Assembly: GCA_951640165.1 (NCBI GenBank)
Contig: OX621253.1
Span: forward strand, 26,259,469 to 26,323,468
Source of the DNA: Pseudoips prasinana
Lineage: Eukaryota; Arthropoda; Insecta; Lepidoptera; Nolidae
Reading direction: 5' to 3'
Length of the DNA stretch: 64,000 bases
In this document: in pieces, positions 41,219 through 50,925 of the stretch
Layout of the letters: every line of letters begins with the position of its first letter
Numbering within the stretch: the stretch's first letter is position 1
Position numbers and translations under genes: made by a program
Notes under the pieces: generated by a model
Told to the model about the DNA's origin: nothing
The model's database searches: none
The model's input: the letters and a program-made list of their open reading frames with translations, nothing else

Positions 41219-41960
41219 GTACCTAACAACAGGAACTTCTTTCCGGAAATTATCAATACCTTTCCGAATTTCAAATACAGCCATAGCAAGCATTGTGTTG
41301 GAAGTTTGCAGTGCTGTTTGGAAAAAATTGCATCACAAACACATGAAATTTCCCAGTACAGAAGAATTTAAAGCTATCGCAGAATCATTTGCAATTAATG
41401 GTAAATTCCCACATTGTTGTGGCAATTTGGACGGTAAACACATTCGTGTCAAAAAACCGCAGAAGTGTGGTAGCATGTATTATAATTATAAAATGTATAA
41501 TTCCATAGTACAATCGTATAATTCCATAGTATAATTCCAAAGTAAATCTGTTTTTTGAATCAGTGGCAGCTAATAGCTGCCACTGATTCAAAAAACAGAT
41601 TTATATTTATTGACGTAGGTGCATATTGAAAAGGCAGTGATGGCGGTGTGCTCAGTAATTCAAGTTTCTATCAAAAGCTGCACAACGGAGAAATTCAACT
41701 TCCTCCCGAAGAACCATTACCTAACTCTAACATTGTGGCACCATATGTGTTTTTAGGAGACGAGGCATTTCCATTAATAACTTTTTTGCAACAATACTCC
41801 ACTCCTTGTCACTCTTTAGACGGTTTTTATAGTCGTCTTTACGTTTATCCCATAGGGTTGGTCGATTACGCACTTCAATTATCAATCGATCTTCAAATGT
41901 ACACAATTATTTTGCTTTCTGTAAACAAACTAACGTGCGCTTTGCCGTCTACAAATCACA
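41219..41960 (+). pseudogene. Harbinger transposase exon 2
   Basis: After acceptor TTTTTTTGTTCACAG: YLTTGTSFRKLSIPFRIS, then IVLEVCSAVWKKLHHKHM, FPHCCGNLDGKHIRVKKP (first catalytic Asp), GSMYYNYKMYNSIV. After an inserted palindrome (41544-41602) it continues FIDVGA-like, then GVLSNSSFYQKLHNGEIQLP and PYVFLGDEAFPL (second Asp). Beyond 41790 the frame is shifted and the end (normally the DDE Glu and R-x-x-x-E-N-x-F-G) is degraded. A small tandem repeat of TATAATTCCATAGTA (41497-41532) is also inserted. Confidence 0.88.
41544..41602. repeat. Snap-back palindrome in Harbinger exon 2
   Basis: AAATCTGTTTTTTGAATCAG and TGGCAGCTA pair with the following inverted copy around a 1-base centre. The right arm ends in AGATTTATATTTATTGACGT, where the transposase frame resumes, so the inverted copy looks inserted. 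Confidence 0.93.
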
Positions 41961-41994
41961 TTACTAAAACTAAAATAGCGGGCTGGCGGGGGGT

Positions 41995-42082
41995 TGCATT
42001 TTGCTGGTGGAGGGAATGGCATCAAAATCTATACCAGAGATTTGAGCGTTTGGAGTCTCCTGGGAATGGGAGCGTTTGGGGT
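41995..42082 (-). pseudogene. Repeated linker exon, truncated (DPK type)
   Basis: After acceptor CTGCTTCCAG the minus strand reads (G)AC then PKRSHSQETPNAQISG and IDFDAIPSTSKMQ, matching the exons at 44637-44738 and 45895-45990 (shared D-F-x-x-I-P-x-T-S-x-M). At ATGCAA the homology stops and a C-run begins, so the donor end is lost at the junction with Harbinger-side sequence. Phase is the same as the other exons. Confidence 0.65.
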
Positions 42083-42129
42083 CTGGAAGCAGTTTTAAAT
42101 AAACACAAATTATACAATATAAGCTAAAA

Positions 42130-42260
42130 ACCGACAATAATCACACTAATATTATAAAGGCGAATGTGTGAGGGTGTATGTTTGTTCACTTCTTCACGTC
42201 TAAACGGCTAGAGTGATTTTAATAAAATTTGGCATGGAGTTAACACATAGGCTACAATTT
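42130..42260 (+). repeat. Helitron-type 5' end
   Basis: ATCACACTAATATTATAAAG, then GTATGTTTGTTCACTTCTTC and TAACACATAGGCTAC, a standard lepidopteran Helitron 5' region beginning TC after A. Compare the same sequence at 46320-46430. Confidence 0.75.
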
Positions 42261-42415
42261 ATGAAGTTTCTACGTAGTCTCTGTTCTAAGATATGGATTA
42301 ATGATATGGGGAAATTCTAGTCAAATAAACAAAGCCTTTGATGTGCAAACGAAGTGTGTACGTGCCATGTTTGGGATAGCAACCTTTGAATCATATAAGC
42401 CTGCGTTTGAAAAGC
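42261..42415 (+). pseudogene. LINE reverse transcriptase fragment, part 1
   Basis: FYVVSVLRYGLMIWGNSSQI, then NKAFDVQTKCVRAMFG and ESYKPAFEK, the region after the RT thumb in Jockey/CR1-group LINEs. It continues at 43980 (RFLTLPGKYILEICNFV). The intervening 1.5 kb is later insertions, including the pogo-like element. Confidence 0.7.
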
Positions 42416-42714
42416 CAAGTGCGATTCGGACTCGCCCATGAAGTGAAGTGAAGTGTTCTGTAACAGCAACTATTCAGTTGATTAAATGAAAGGTAAATTG
42501 CGGTTTACGATTTATCACGTATTAAAAATATTTTTTTTAGTTTTATCAATCTCTTATTGTAGAAGTTACAGGGGAGGGGGGGAGACATTCATTTTACCAC
42601 TTTGGAAGTGCCTCTCGCGCAAACTATTTAGTTTAGAAAACAATTATATTAGAAACCTCAATATCATTTTTGAGACCTATCCATAGATACCCCAAATGTA
42701 TGGGTAGGGTTAGG
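42416..42714. other. Unassigned sequence between LINE fragment and pogo-like element
   Basis: Contains GAAGTGAAGTGAAGTG at 42440-42455 and a GGGGAGGGGGGG run near 42570. No gene is recognised. Confidence 0.45.
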
Positions 42715-43824
42715 TAGGAGGCAACAGTGACTCATGTGTTTATCGAAAAGCTAAATTAAATATAAATCCTTACTGGATTGATATGAAACTTATACATATT
42801 ATTCATTAACTATTATAGTTTAACACTGCATCAACACAATTCCATAAAATAGATTTAAAATAAAATAAATAATAGAAAACAAAAAAAAGATTTTTGAGCC
42901 ACTGTGCACACCCAGGTGTCCACAGTGACTCAACCCTGGGGTCCACAGTGGCTCAAAAGGTACACAGTGACTTATCAAAAGGAGTAATAAAAATAGTCAA
43001 AATAATTCAAGTTTTATATATTTATTAAAGAAATAAAAATGTTAACATTTTTTAATTGTGAATTTTTCCACACTGGTATGCCAGTCTCCGGCTTTCTTTG
43101 GCTGTTAATCCGTAAAATAGAAGAGCACAATGCGTTATATAGTTTTTTAGTGTAATCTCTTGTTCGGCTGTGAAAATCATATTGAGTGAATAATTGGGCT
43201 CTAGTTGGGATAATGTCAAATCTTCCAGCGAAGGAGCATCTTTAATTTTATGATGGTAAACTCCAACATTTTTCGAAGCCTTACGTATAGATTCTCCGTT
43301 TCGAATTGATATCAATCCCTCCTTTTGGGGTCGCCGCATTCTAAAAACAAAAAAAAATGCCTTTAAATGTAGCAATCATAAGTATTTAAATTACTGGTAC
43401 TAGTACATAGGTACACAGTGACTCACGAGCCACTGCGTACTTTTTAAAATTGAGTCACTGTGCACTACTACGCCATTTTGAAAACTTCGTCTTGTAACAA
43501 TAAAACTAAAATCCAATTCTCATAATAAAACTGTATGAATGAAGATTATACAATATTTATCAACCAGGAAATATAATAGTCATAACCACTTGCCATTATT
43601 TTACGTAAACAAAACAGAGAAACTTACCTTAAAATCTAACTTCATCCAAGCGAAATTTGTTTTCTCTCTGTGACACAACACAACGACACTGCACCGGCCG
43701 GCCGACAAGTTCAAACCCGTTTGGGGGTTATGTGCAAAAGAGACAAACCTACTTTATGCATGCTTTGTCTAACCTGGAAACATTAATGAGACACTGTTGT
43801 CGACTGAGTCACTGTTACCTCCTA
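42715..43824 (-). mobile_element. pogo-like element with CAGTGACTCA terminal and internal repeats
   Basis: Termini TAGGAGGCAACAGTGACTCA (42715) and TGAGTCACTGTTACCTCCTA (43805-43824) form a ~20-bp TIR flanked by TA. The core AGTGACTCA (or AGTGGCTCA) recurs internally at about 42895-42970 and 43420-43460, an unusual number of possible transposase-binding sites. It holds one short minus-strand ORF. Confidence 0.8.
43052..43375 (-). CDS. psq/CENP-B-type HTH protein of the pogo-like element
   Basis: About 98 codons from MRRPQKEGLISIRNGESIRK, then ASKNVGVYHHKIKD (HTH similar to Pipsqueak/pogo N-termini), FTAEQEITLKNYITHCALLF and YGLTAKESRRLAYQCGK, ending at a TAG. The DDE domain is absent, so it encodes only the DNA-binding part. 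The element may be non-autonomous, or this could be the first exon. The similarity to the pogo N-terminus at 24030-24300 is in pattern only. Confidence 0.7.
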   Translation of the reverse strand: MLHLKAFFFVFRMRRPQKEGLISIRNGESIRKASKNVGVYHHKIKDAPSLEDLTLSQLEPNYSLNMIFTAEQEITLKNYITHCALLFYGLTAKESRRLAYQCGKIHN

Positions 43825-43854
43825 TTCCCTACTCTGAAAAAAAAAATCAGTTTC

Positions 43855-43978
43855 AGTTCTATGTATGGGGAACCCCTAAAATTATTGTTCATTTTCTATT
43901 TTTGTATAAAAATCTTAATGCGGTTTACAGAATTTATAAGGGTTCCGGTTTTTGCCATTTGGATACGGAACCCTAAAA
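43855..43978. repeat. MITE remnant with 'GGTTCCG...ATACGGAACCCTA' end
   Basis: ATGGGGAACCCCTAAAATTA at the left and GGATACGGAACCCTAAAAAT at the right form a degenerate inverted pair, a pattern common in lepidopteran mariner-type MITEs. It separates the two LINE fragments. Confidence 0.55.
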
Positions 43979-43979
43979 A

Positions 43980-44300
43980 TGAGATTTCTTACTCTTCCTG
44001 GCAAGTATATCTTAGAAATATGTAATTTTGTAAAACAGAATCCACATTTCTTCAAAAAAGCGTCGGATGTATTTCCAAGGAATACAAGAGATTTTCAAAG
44101 ACTGGTCCTAGAAACTGCTCCAAGGCCAACTCTGATAAAAAAAAATGTTATGCAATGTTTGTCAAAGTTTATAATGCGATTCCAGGTAATAAAAACAACT
44201 TCCTTTAAAAAAACTATTATGAACTGTGAAACTGGCTCTTAAATAAGATATTTTACCCTGTTGATGAACTATTATCAATTATAAATAAACACTTCTGACA
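43980..44300 (+). pseudogene. LINE C-terminus, part 2
   Basis: RFLTLPGKYILEICNFVKQN, then NTRDFQRLVLETAPRPTLIK and CLSKFYNAIPGNK (after a frame change) are C-terminal blocks of a Jockey/CR1-group LINE. It continues the fragment at 42261-42415. Confidence 0.7.
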
Positions 44301-44636
44301 GAAAAATTTATTTGTGACATAAAAATATATTGCTATTTACATGTTTAAAATTATTAAATATTTTGTTTTGTAGTAGAATAATTTGCATTTTAAAAGTAAT
44401 TATTGAATGTACCTAATTTGCAACCATATAAACCAATGTCACGTCATGACTATGAATAAGTGTTAAGGGTATTATTGCTTGTATTGCTACCATAATATCT
44501 GTATGTCTAAACTTTCTGACAGTAAATATTTCTATTCTATTCTAAAATCCACTGTTTTTATATTATCTTTGAATACATCTTCTCTATATGTACATATTTT
44601 GAACCAACTATAGGAATTATAACTGAAAATATTTAC
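44301..44636. other. No recognised gene (probable intron)
   Basis: AT-rich sequence between the repeated exon at 44637-44738 and the LINE remnant. No motif was seen. Confidence 0.4.
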
Positions 44637-44738
44637 CCATTGATATATCCAAAGAAATTTGCATGCCGCTGGTGGAGGGGATGGCAGCAAAATCAGTATC
44701 CGAGGCCGGGGTGGTTGGAGTATCCTGGCTTTTAGATT
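44637..44738 (-). CDS. Repeated linker exon (ESK type)
   Basis: 102 bases between acceptor AATCTGATTGCAG and donor GTAAATATT. Phase 1 in and out. It encodes ESKSQDTPTTPASDTDFAAI and PSTSGMQISLDISMG. Homologous to the exon at 45895-45990 (D-F-A-x-I-P-x-T-S, then I-S-L-D) and the truncated one at 41995-42082. Ser/Thr/Pro-rich, likely disordered linker. No catalytic motif. The symmetric phase means its inclusion or skipping keeps the frame. Confidence 0.6.
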
Positions 44739-45069
44739 CTGCAATCAGATTTCAAAAATACATCGTAATCTGCCTATGTAATAAGGTTATATCTCATAGT
44801 GAAATGATGTACTGAAACATCATTCCAAAATAACAACAATCAATCGCGCAGTATTCATACAACACACAAAACTGTGTAATAAATTTTAATCTCAGTCGTA
44901 TTATTTTACCAATACTCTCAGACTATAGGGATTACCTTTACACCGAGCACATACCTACAACAGCTACATAGTAATTCACATGAAATCTTGCCACTTATTT
45001 GAATCAACTATAGCCAAAACTACAAGGCTACAGATTCTAGTTAAATTAACAAAACTTACTTGTCATATG
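44739..45069. other. No recognised gene (probable intron)
   Basis: AT-rich. I see no TIR or coding motif. Confidence 0.4.
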
Positions 45070-45300
45070 GGCAGTGGTTATCCTAGTGTTAGTTGTTCAA
45101 CCTGCCCTTTAGGCCTCTGACATGGCTTAACGCCTGTTGCCTAATAGTTGCAACCAGGGCCTTTAGATTAACGTGCCCTCCGAAGCAAGGAGACGATCAG
45201 AAATTTAACCACTATCTATGGACTGACCACGAGACTAGTTGCTTAACCTCGCTAATCACTTATGGAACGGTGCGGCCATTCAAGAACAATTTTTAAAATT
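45070..45300. repeat. Lepidopteran dispersed repeat with 'TTAACGTGCCCTCCGAAGCA'
   Basis: The motif pair CAACCAGGGCCTTTAGATTA and ACGTGCCCTCCGAAGCAAGG is a common lepidopteran repeat core, and relates loosely to the SINE module at 3680-3790 (GTGCTCTCCGAGGCACGG). The overlapping open frame has no protein motif. Confidence 0.5.
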
Positions 45301-45384
45301 GATAGGGTAACATTTGTTTAAATAAATATCTTGTGAAACATGAACACACTGCCACCTGATCAAATCAAAAAGGCAGAGCCTGAA

Positions 45385-45700
45385 CTATTATAATATCCTG
45401 GGACATTATATATAGATAATCACACCCAGACTTAGGACAAACAGACATGTTCATGCACACAAATATCTGTCCTGGGTAGGAATCGAACCCACGGCCGCCG
45501 GCATGAAAAGCAAGTATTTACCAACCACGCCAACAGGTCCGTCGTAATATACATATTGTATTTCTAATTACCTACATATTATAATACACCTAGACACAGA
45601 ACATACAATCATGCTCACTCATCACACAAAGATTTGTCCTGGGTAGGGATCTAACCCACAACATCTAGCTTAGTAATCAGGTTAACCACAGCCAAATCTT
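45385..45700. repeat. Two tRNA-like SINE fragments in tandem
   Basis: 45395-45540 has CAAATATCTGTCCTGGGTAG and GGAATCGAACCCACGGCC (a T-arm-like segment). 45590-45700 has the same frame in a more diverged form (TTGTCCTGGGTAGGGATC, TAACCCACAAC). They belong with 9400-9760 and 57440-58050. Confidence 0.6.
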
Positions 45701-45894
45701 AATCTATATAAATCAGACCCATATGAAAGTAACATAGTCTCTAATCCATCCAAAATGAAGAACAGTTTCTACCTTTTGTTAAATACTTTTATAATGTTAA
45801 ATCTCTTTAAGGATCTGCACAATGGAATTAAGTCCATCCATCAAGGGGGCATTAAAATGTGGTGTGGTGGATGAATTACGGAATATGTACATAC

Positions 45895-45990
45895 CTGTTG
45901 GCAAGTCCAAAGAAATGCTCATTTTGCTGGTACATGGTATAGGAGCAAAATCTGTGGTCGAATCGACAAGAAATTCGTGGGTTTCAGATT
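45895..45990 (-). CDS. Repeated linker exon (ESE type)
   Basis: 96 bases between acceptor TTATCCAATTCCAG and donor GTATGTACAT. Phase 1 in and out. It encodes ESETHEFLVDSTTDFAPIP and CTSKMSISLDLPTG. The exon at 50301 going down begins identically (ESETH) and is then disrupted. Together with the EFD exon 190 bases upstream it makes a two-exon unit that is duplicated at 50.3-51.3 kb. Confidence 0.65.
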
Positions 45991-46178
45991 CTGGAATTGG
46001 ATAAATTATATTTCAATAATCATTATTTTGTTTTTATTAAATGTAACTTAAGTAGGTATACACTAAGGACTTCCATTTAAAAATCAATAGCAAGCCAAAT
46101 CCCTATTTGACTACTTATCAAAAGATTTTAATGGCGTGAAATGTATTATTAAATAATTACTTATAATAAAATAATTAC

Positions 46179-46256
46179 CAATTATCGGAGTGCATGGTTG
46201 ATTAGTGGATGACCTGGCAGCATTAACAATAGGGGCAACAGGAAGCTTATCAAACT
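46179..46256 (-). CDS. Repeated linker exon (EFD type), copy 2
   Basis: 78 bases between acceptor TTTATTTCATTCCAG and donor GTAATTATTTTA. It encodes EFDKLPVAPIVNAARSST and NQPCTPIIG. Nearly identical to 51187-51264. Phase 1 symmetric. Confidence 0.65.
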
Positions 46257-46744
46257 CTGGAATGAAATAAAGCAATCAATGAATTAACTTATGTTTTCTA
46301 CACGAGATTAATCACACTTATCACACTAATATTATAAAGACGAAAGTTTGTGAGTTAGTATGTTTGTTACTTCTTCGCGCAAAAACTACCGAACGGATTA
46401 TGATGAAACTTTGTAGTAATATAGCTTATAGATCCGCTTTTAGGGGAGTGTTGGGGCTGCAGCGCTTCCGGCATGTTTGCGGATGTGCGCACTGATTGTT
46501 TTCACGCTACGATGCGTAAAAAGTGCGCCTCCCTGGGGGCCTACTCTCTTTCTCCAAATTTCGTTCGTTCGTTACGAATTTCTTGTCTGTGCTACCACGG
46601 TTCCATTCGTTCCGCAATTCCATCCGAACGAACACTGTTTGACATTTAGATTCTCTAAACCTACTCTAATTCATGGCGTTCCGAACGAACATTTGATTTT
46701 GACACATCAAACTTCGACATTTTAACGTCAAAATTGACGAATAC

Positions 46745-47083
46745 AAAACTGCTACCTTTTGATTTTCGTTTATGTGGATTTTGCTTCAAATTAACTGAAA
46801 TGTCTGCAAGAATGCTTATAATTGAGCCTACTTCATGTGAAGAATGTTTAGAGCGTAGAAGAAAAATGATGCCGCCTAAAAAATCATTTAAATGTGAATC
46901 GAATTGCCGACTTAGAGAAAAATGCCTTTTGATTTTGTTTTGTATGGATTTTGCATTCATTTTAATTGAAATAGGTGCAATAATGCTTTCAAATGAGGCT
47001 GATTTAAGTGAAGAACGTGTAGAGCGTAGAAGAAATCCGTGCCGCCTGCGAAATCAATAAAATGTGAATCAAATTCCCGAAAA
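46745..47083. repeat. ~170-bp tandem duplication
   Basis: CCTTTTGATTTTCGTTTATG (46757) recurs as CCTTTTGATTTTGTTTTGTA (46924), and the GAAGAATGTTTAGAGCGTAG block at 46840 recurs near 47010 as GAAGAACGTGTAGAGCGTAG. Two diverged copies, non-coding or weakly coding. Confidence 0.8.
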
Positions 47084-47204
47084 TAGTTAAAACACGAAAT
47101 GGAACAATTACATTTACATAACCAAGATGCCAGAGCCACACGGGACAGACTCCAAAGCATTGTTGATGAATTTGACCAATGTAGGAGTGAGTTTTAATGT
47201 AGTT

Positions 47205-47405
47205 TGATATATATGGATATATTTATTGCATAAAAATATTGATACATTTATAAAGAAAAGTATTTGTATTCATAATGTAAATACTCTAAATAAGCATAAT
47301 CTCGTTGCACATGCTACTGATGTCCACAAAATCAGTAACTCTTCTATGGGGCAGTGTTTAAAATTGTGTAGCAAGGCATGTTAATGATAAAACTGCTTGG
47401 GAATG
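47205..47405 (+). pseudogene. Degenerate CR1-like LINE C-terminus
   Basis: ATAAAAATATTGATACATTT and GATGTCCACAAAATCAGTAA with TCTATGGGGCAGTG, then AAACTGCTTGGGAATGAG, follow the LINE fragment at 9880-10144 base for base with many changes. A short relic. Confidence 0.75.
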
Positions 47406-48035
47406 AGTAGATTTAATTCAATACTTTTAGATGATAAATTTGTATTAAATGTTAAGTTACTATTTTAAAAAAGGACTGTTACTGTGTTTTTAGGTAGGGA
47501 ATAAAATTGTAATGATTCGAAAACCATTGCAAATTTTTACTGAATAAATATTATCAATAAGTGCCTTTTTTTATTTCATTTACTCATTTATTATTTTCAC
47601 TGCGGATGTTGTGGGTTGATTTCCACGCAGCCAGATATTTGTGTGCATAGATCAATGAGGCCACCATTTGCTATAAATATACTTTCACTTTGTTTTAGGA
47701 CATCCATCACCAACTATATAAATTTACTTGAAATTGTAGTGAAATAAAAAACAGCCTTTTTATATTTGTTTTATTCACATACTTAACCTAGAAGTAATAG
47801 TTTAGAACATCCAACAGTTACTATAATGTAATGTATTCTTCCATTTCCCACCAAGCTAGTGTTTGGGCATAGTAGTGCAATGGTTTATAACAATGTGATA
47901 CATTTCAACTCAAAACTAACTCATAATTGACTGTTCGATTAATGGGCAAAGACTATATATACTATCTTATTGCAAAATTGAGTTTGGAAACTGTTAATCA
48001 GACAGTTAATTATGTGGAGTATGCATATATACATT
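47406..48035. other. No recognised gene
   Basis: AT-rich. A GTTGTGGGTTGATTTCCACG stretch near 47608 may be part of a tRNA-like SINE. Otherwise nothing. Confidence 0.4.
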
Positions 48036-48039
48036 TAAT

Positions 48040-48195
48040 TGATTAAAGTATTTTCTCATTAGTCCAGCTCTCAATAGGACACCTCTAATGCCTGCAAGCT
48101 CAGTGTTCCTGACTATTTCTGTCCCTACATGCATCTCTTCCAATTGTAACAATCTGCTGCTGATGCCAGCTGCTAATTGTTTCCTCCTAAATTTT
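48040..48195 (-). pseudogene. Coding-like exon, unknown protein (3' exon)
   Basis: After acceptor TTTTTGTTGCAG the minus strand is open: TKFRRKQLAAGISSRLLQLE, EMHVGTEIVRNTELAGIRGV and LLRAGLM. It is strongly helical and charged, with no Cys. It resembles the C-terminal helical part of transposon accessory DNA-binding proteins, but I cannot name it. It follows the exon at 48605-48775 on the same strand. Confidence 0.4.
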
Positions 48196-48604
48196 GTAGC
48201 TGCAACAAAAACAACATTACAATTTAAAATAGGTACATTCTGTAAAAATATGACTCTTCAATGGATTCAGTACATCATTATCTCTAAATAAATATTGCCT
48301 TCCCCCCTATAATGTGGGACTAAGACCACCAGTAGGCAAAATGTGAAAGTTGTAATATATCTCTTTGGGGACACAGATATGCCACTATATATAAAATAAT
48401 TCAATTCATAATATAATAACTTTTTTTATATAATGCAAGTGCCTAGTTATGTTTATTGGATGCTAAAGTAAAATTTTTATTACTAACCATAAATTGGAAA
48501 GTTATTTCATACAAATATACTAACAAAAAAAGTAGCTTTATGTTTTGTCATGTACAATTTTTTTACAATATTAAATACTGAAAATACCTCAAAGAAATAC
48601 TTAC

Positions 48605-48775
48605 AACTTGTGAAAGTCAGGGTTTCTTATGACACTGATGGTTAACTTGCAGTTTCTAAGAGCTGTGTGTGCTGGCTATAGTTCTCTGTGTTCCAAATAC
48701 TCCAAAACATTTTCGGGCAATTGCGGCTGTTTAAAGTTCGGTAGTTGCCTTCCAATTGCTTGACTACTGACATTT
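48605..48775 (-). pseudogene. Coding-like exon, unknown protein (5' exon)
   Basis: Minus-strand frame AIGRQLPNFKQPQLPENVLE, then YLEHREL, an in-frame TAG, and PAHTALRNCKLTISVIRNPD with FHKL before a GTAAGTATTT donor. The single stop implies a pseudogene. Not recognised. Together with 48040-48195 it probably represents one gene of the TIR-bounded element. Confidence 0.4.
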
Positions 48776-48779
48776 CAAA

Positions 48780-49515
48780 CTGAAAAGATGTTACGAATGC
48801 TTATTATTACGAATCGGCCGTACTTTTAGTATAAAATAAATATTTATGTGTATTTAAGATATTTACTTACGAATTGTATTAATCGAAACCACAACTTTTA
48901 GTCAGGAGAACATACAGTAGGTACTCCTTGTAACTTTGCGGTTGCGAAAAATGTAAAAAGCACCTGAAAATGTAATTATTAACACAAGACTATTAATTTA
49001 TCAAAGAATCCAAATAAAAAATCCTTCAATCAAAATTTGACCAAAAATAATGTAACAAACTATGTTGCTATGGCGTTTGATGACATTCCGTGAATATACG
49101 GATGTTTTTTAATGTCGCATATTCTACCGATCGTTTATATGAAATAGTACTCTTCACATTAGCCGGTTTATAACGTCAGTAAAAGGGTTATTTATATAAT
49201 CGCGGTTGATATCGATGGAAATATATTTTAAATTTCTGTATTTATAATTTCTGCATTAATATAACAATAAATGCTTAAAAAACTACAAGATTAATTTAAA
49301 ATTAAAATACAAAGCCAATTCATTTAATTATTTTAAAAATAGTCCAAACCGTAGTTTACCAAAATGAGAAACTAAAATCCCCACACTATATAGTTCAACA
49401 CAATCGCTCACGTAAAATAGTCTATGGAAGCGAACTACAAGTGTGAATCCGAAAATGAAATAGAGTAGGGCCACTTGCAAAACTTCGTTTCAATGTAGTT
49501 CGTTAACGAAGTTTC
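48780..49515. other. No recognised gene
   Basis: AT-rich right arm of the TIR-bounded element. A donor-like CAATTCGTAAGTAAAT occurs on the minus strand near 48868, so a short upstream exon is possible. No motif. Confidence 0.35.
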
Positions 49516-49971
49516 GATTCGGAGAAAGAGAGTAGGCCCCCTGGTGCGAGAGAGCGGGCCAGCTCTAACACTGTCCTGATGATGATCGCAGATCGATTGG
49601 ATTGCCCCTATATCCAGCACTGCTCTCAAAGGCAAGTCATAAAGTGTGGGATATAGTCTTAATTTCAATCTTTCTAAATATAGCGTTATTTAATTTAACT
49701 ATATGTATACTTATTTATTAATCAATTAGTATTGTGTGTATGTTATTATTCATATTATATTCTTATTAATTTTTAATTTAGTTTTTGTATTTAATGTATA
49801 TTCTTATTAATTTAGTTTTTGTATTTTATAGTTTTTGTATGTATTTTCTGTCTATGGGTCTCAATTAGTTACCCGAAATAAACATATTTTATTTTATTTT
49901 TTTATATCCGAATAACACATAGGCTATAATTTATATGGTTTAACGCGGGTAAAACCGAGGGGGACAGCTAG

Positions 49972-50275
49972 TAATTAATAATAATTGTCGGCAACACATT
50001 TTTCCAATAAGATACACATAACCAAACTTAAGATACACAAAATCTTGTAAAAACATGATCTTATATAACAACAGCTAAATACAACTGAATATACTATATT
50101 ATTACAATAACAACTTTTTGTAAATACGAGAACCATGTTTTGTCCATCCATCAAGGGGGCATTCAATTTATTTTATGTCACCGTGCCCTAACAGGGTGTC
50201 ATGTTGAAACTAATAATATTGTAATACTATTATCACTTGATTGCTAGAATTGCATTTAATTGAACTAACCACTAG
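49972..50275. other. Spacer; junction of the duplicated exon unit
   Basis: TCCATCCATCAAGGGGGCAT at 50144-50163 repeats 45829-45848, marking the edge of the duplicated exon-pair unit. No gene otherwise. Confidence 0.55.
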
Positions 50276-50301
50276 ATTAAGAAGCTGGTGGGTTTCAGAT
50301 T
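50276..50301 (-). pseudogene. Truncated ESE-type linker exon
   Basis: Acceptor TTTGTCCAATTCCAG followed by AATCTGAAACCCACCAGC (ESETHQ), homologous to the start of the exon at 45895-45990. After about 26 bases the similarity ends and a stop follows (CTTCTTAATCTAG). The remainder of the exon is lost. Confidence 0.6.
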
Positions 50302-50320
50302 CTGGAATTGGACAAATTAT

Positions 50321-50776
50321 CATCATATGAGCCAAAAGACGTCCACTGCTGGACGAAGGCCTCCCCCAAAGATCTCCACAATTGCCGGTCTTGCGCTATT
50401 CGCATCCAGCTGTTTCCAGCGACCCGCACAAGATCATCGGTCCATCTTGTAGGGGGCCTGCCCACGCTGCGTCTTCTGGTTCGTGGTCGTCACTCAAGAA
50501 CCTTTCTGCCCAACCGCCATCGGTTCTACGAGCTATGTGCCCCGCCCACTGCCACTTCAGTTTTGCAATTCTTCGGGCTATGTCGGTGACTTTGGTTTGC
50601 CTGCGGATTTCGACATTTATGATACGATCCCGCAGGGAAACTCCGAGCATAGCCCTCTCCATTGCTCTTTGGGTGACCTTGAGCCTTCTAATAAGGCCCA
50701 TAGTGAGCGACCACGTCTCTGTTCCGTAAGTCATCACTGGCAACACACACTGGTCGAAGACTTTCGACTTGAGACA
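50321..50776 (-). mobile_element. RTE LINE 3' fragment with 10-bp target duplication
   Basis: Flanked by GACAAATTAT (50311-50320 and 50777-50786). On the minus strand it ends with GCAAGACCGGCAATTGTGG, GTCCAGCAGTGGACGTC and an ATATGATGATGATAATTT-type tail. The 5' side is truncated in the RT C-terminal region. Confidence 0.92.
50396..50746 (-). pseudogene. RTE post-RT C-terminal fragment
   Basis: Encodes MLPVMTYGTETWSLTMGLIR, QRAMERAMLGVSLRDRI, KVTDIARRIAKLKWQWAGHI and ARRTDGGW, the C-terminal region of RTE-type LINEs. A frame change after GGW spoils the final block. The RT palm is absent. Confidence 0.85.
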
Positions 50777-50925
50777 GACAAATTATATCTAGCAATAATC
50801 ATTATTTTGTTTTTTTATTAAATGTAACTTAAGCATGTATACACTCAAGACTTCCTCATTTAAAAATCAATAACCAGCCAAATCCCTATTTGACTACTCA
50901 TCAAAAGATTTTAATGGTGTCATAT

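Larger units (their letters stand above)
38142..42000 (+). mobile_element. PIF/Harbinger element (left end seen, right end not)
   Basis: The left terminus GGGTCAATTCACACGTACC follows TTA (the usual TWA target) and is succeeded by 200 bp rich in GTGGTTGCG/CCACAACC repeats. Transposase exons lie at 38372-38707 and from 41219 on. Accessory MADF/BESS-type genes lie antisense between them. A MITE and a Helitron-like fragment are also in the interval. No matching right TIR was found before the exon-array sequence at 41995. Confidence 0.65.
46530..49550 (-). mobile_element. TIR-bounded element (GGGGGCCTACTCTCTTTCTCC) inside the Helitron
   Basis: GGGGGCCTACTCTCTTTCTCC at 46532-46552 is inverted at about 49516-49537 (GGAGAAAGAGAGTAGGCCCC), with similar TTCG-rich sequence inward on both sides. 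Two coding-like minus-strand exons lie inside, at 48605-48775 and 48040-48195. The superfamily and target duplication are not determined. It could also be host sequence captured by the Helitron. Confidence 0.6.
46312..49971 (+). mobile_element. Helitron, 3.66 kb, with exact empty site
   Basis: Starts TCACACTTATCACACTAATA after GAGATTAA and ends GGGGGACAGCTAG before TAATTAATAATAATTG. Joining the flanks gives exactly the sequence present at 51311-51334 in the other copy of the exon unit, so this is a precise A/T insertion with TC...CTAG ends. The interior holds a TIR-bounded element (46530-49550) with gene remnants. No Rep/helicase is visible. Confidence 0.88.

Noticed and set aside
45093..45296. 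67-codon frame starting MFNLPFRPL
   Set aside because: It coincides with a dispersed lepidopteran repeat and has no protein motif.
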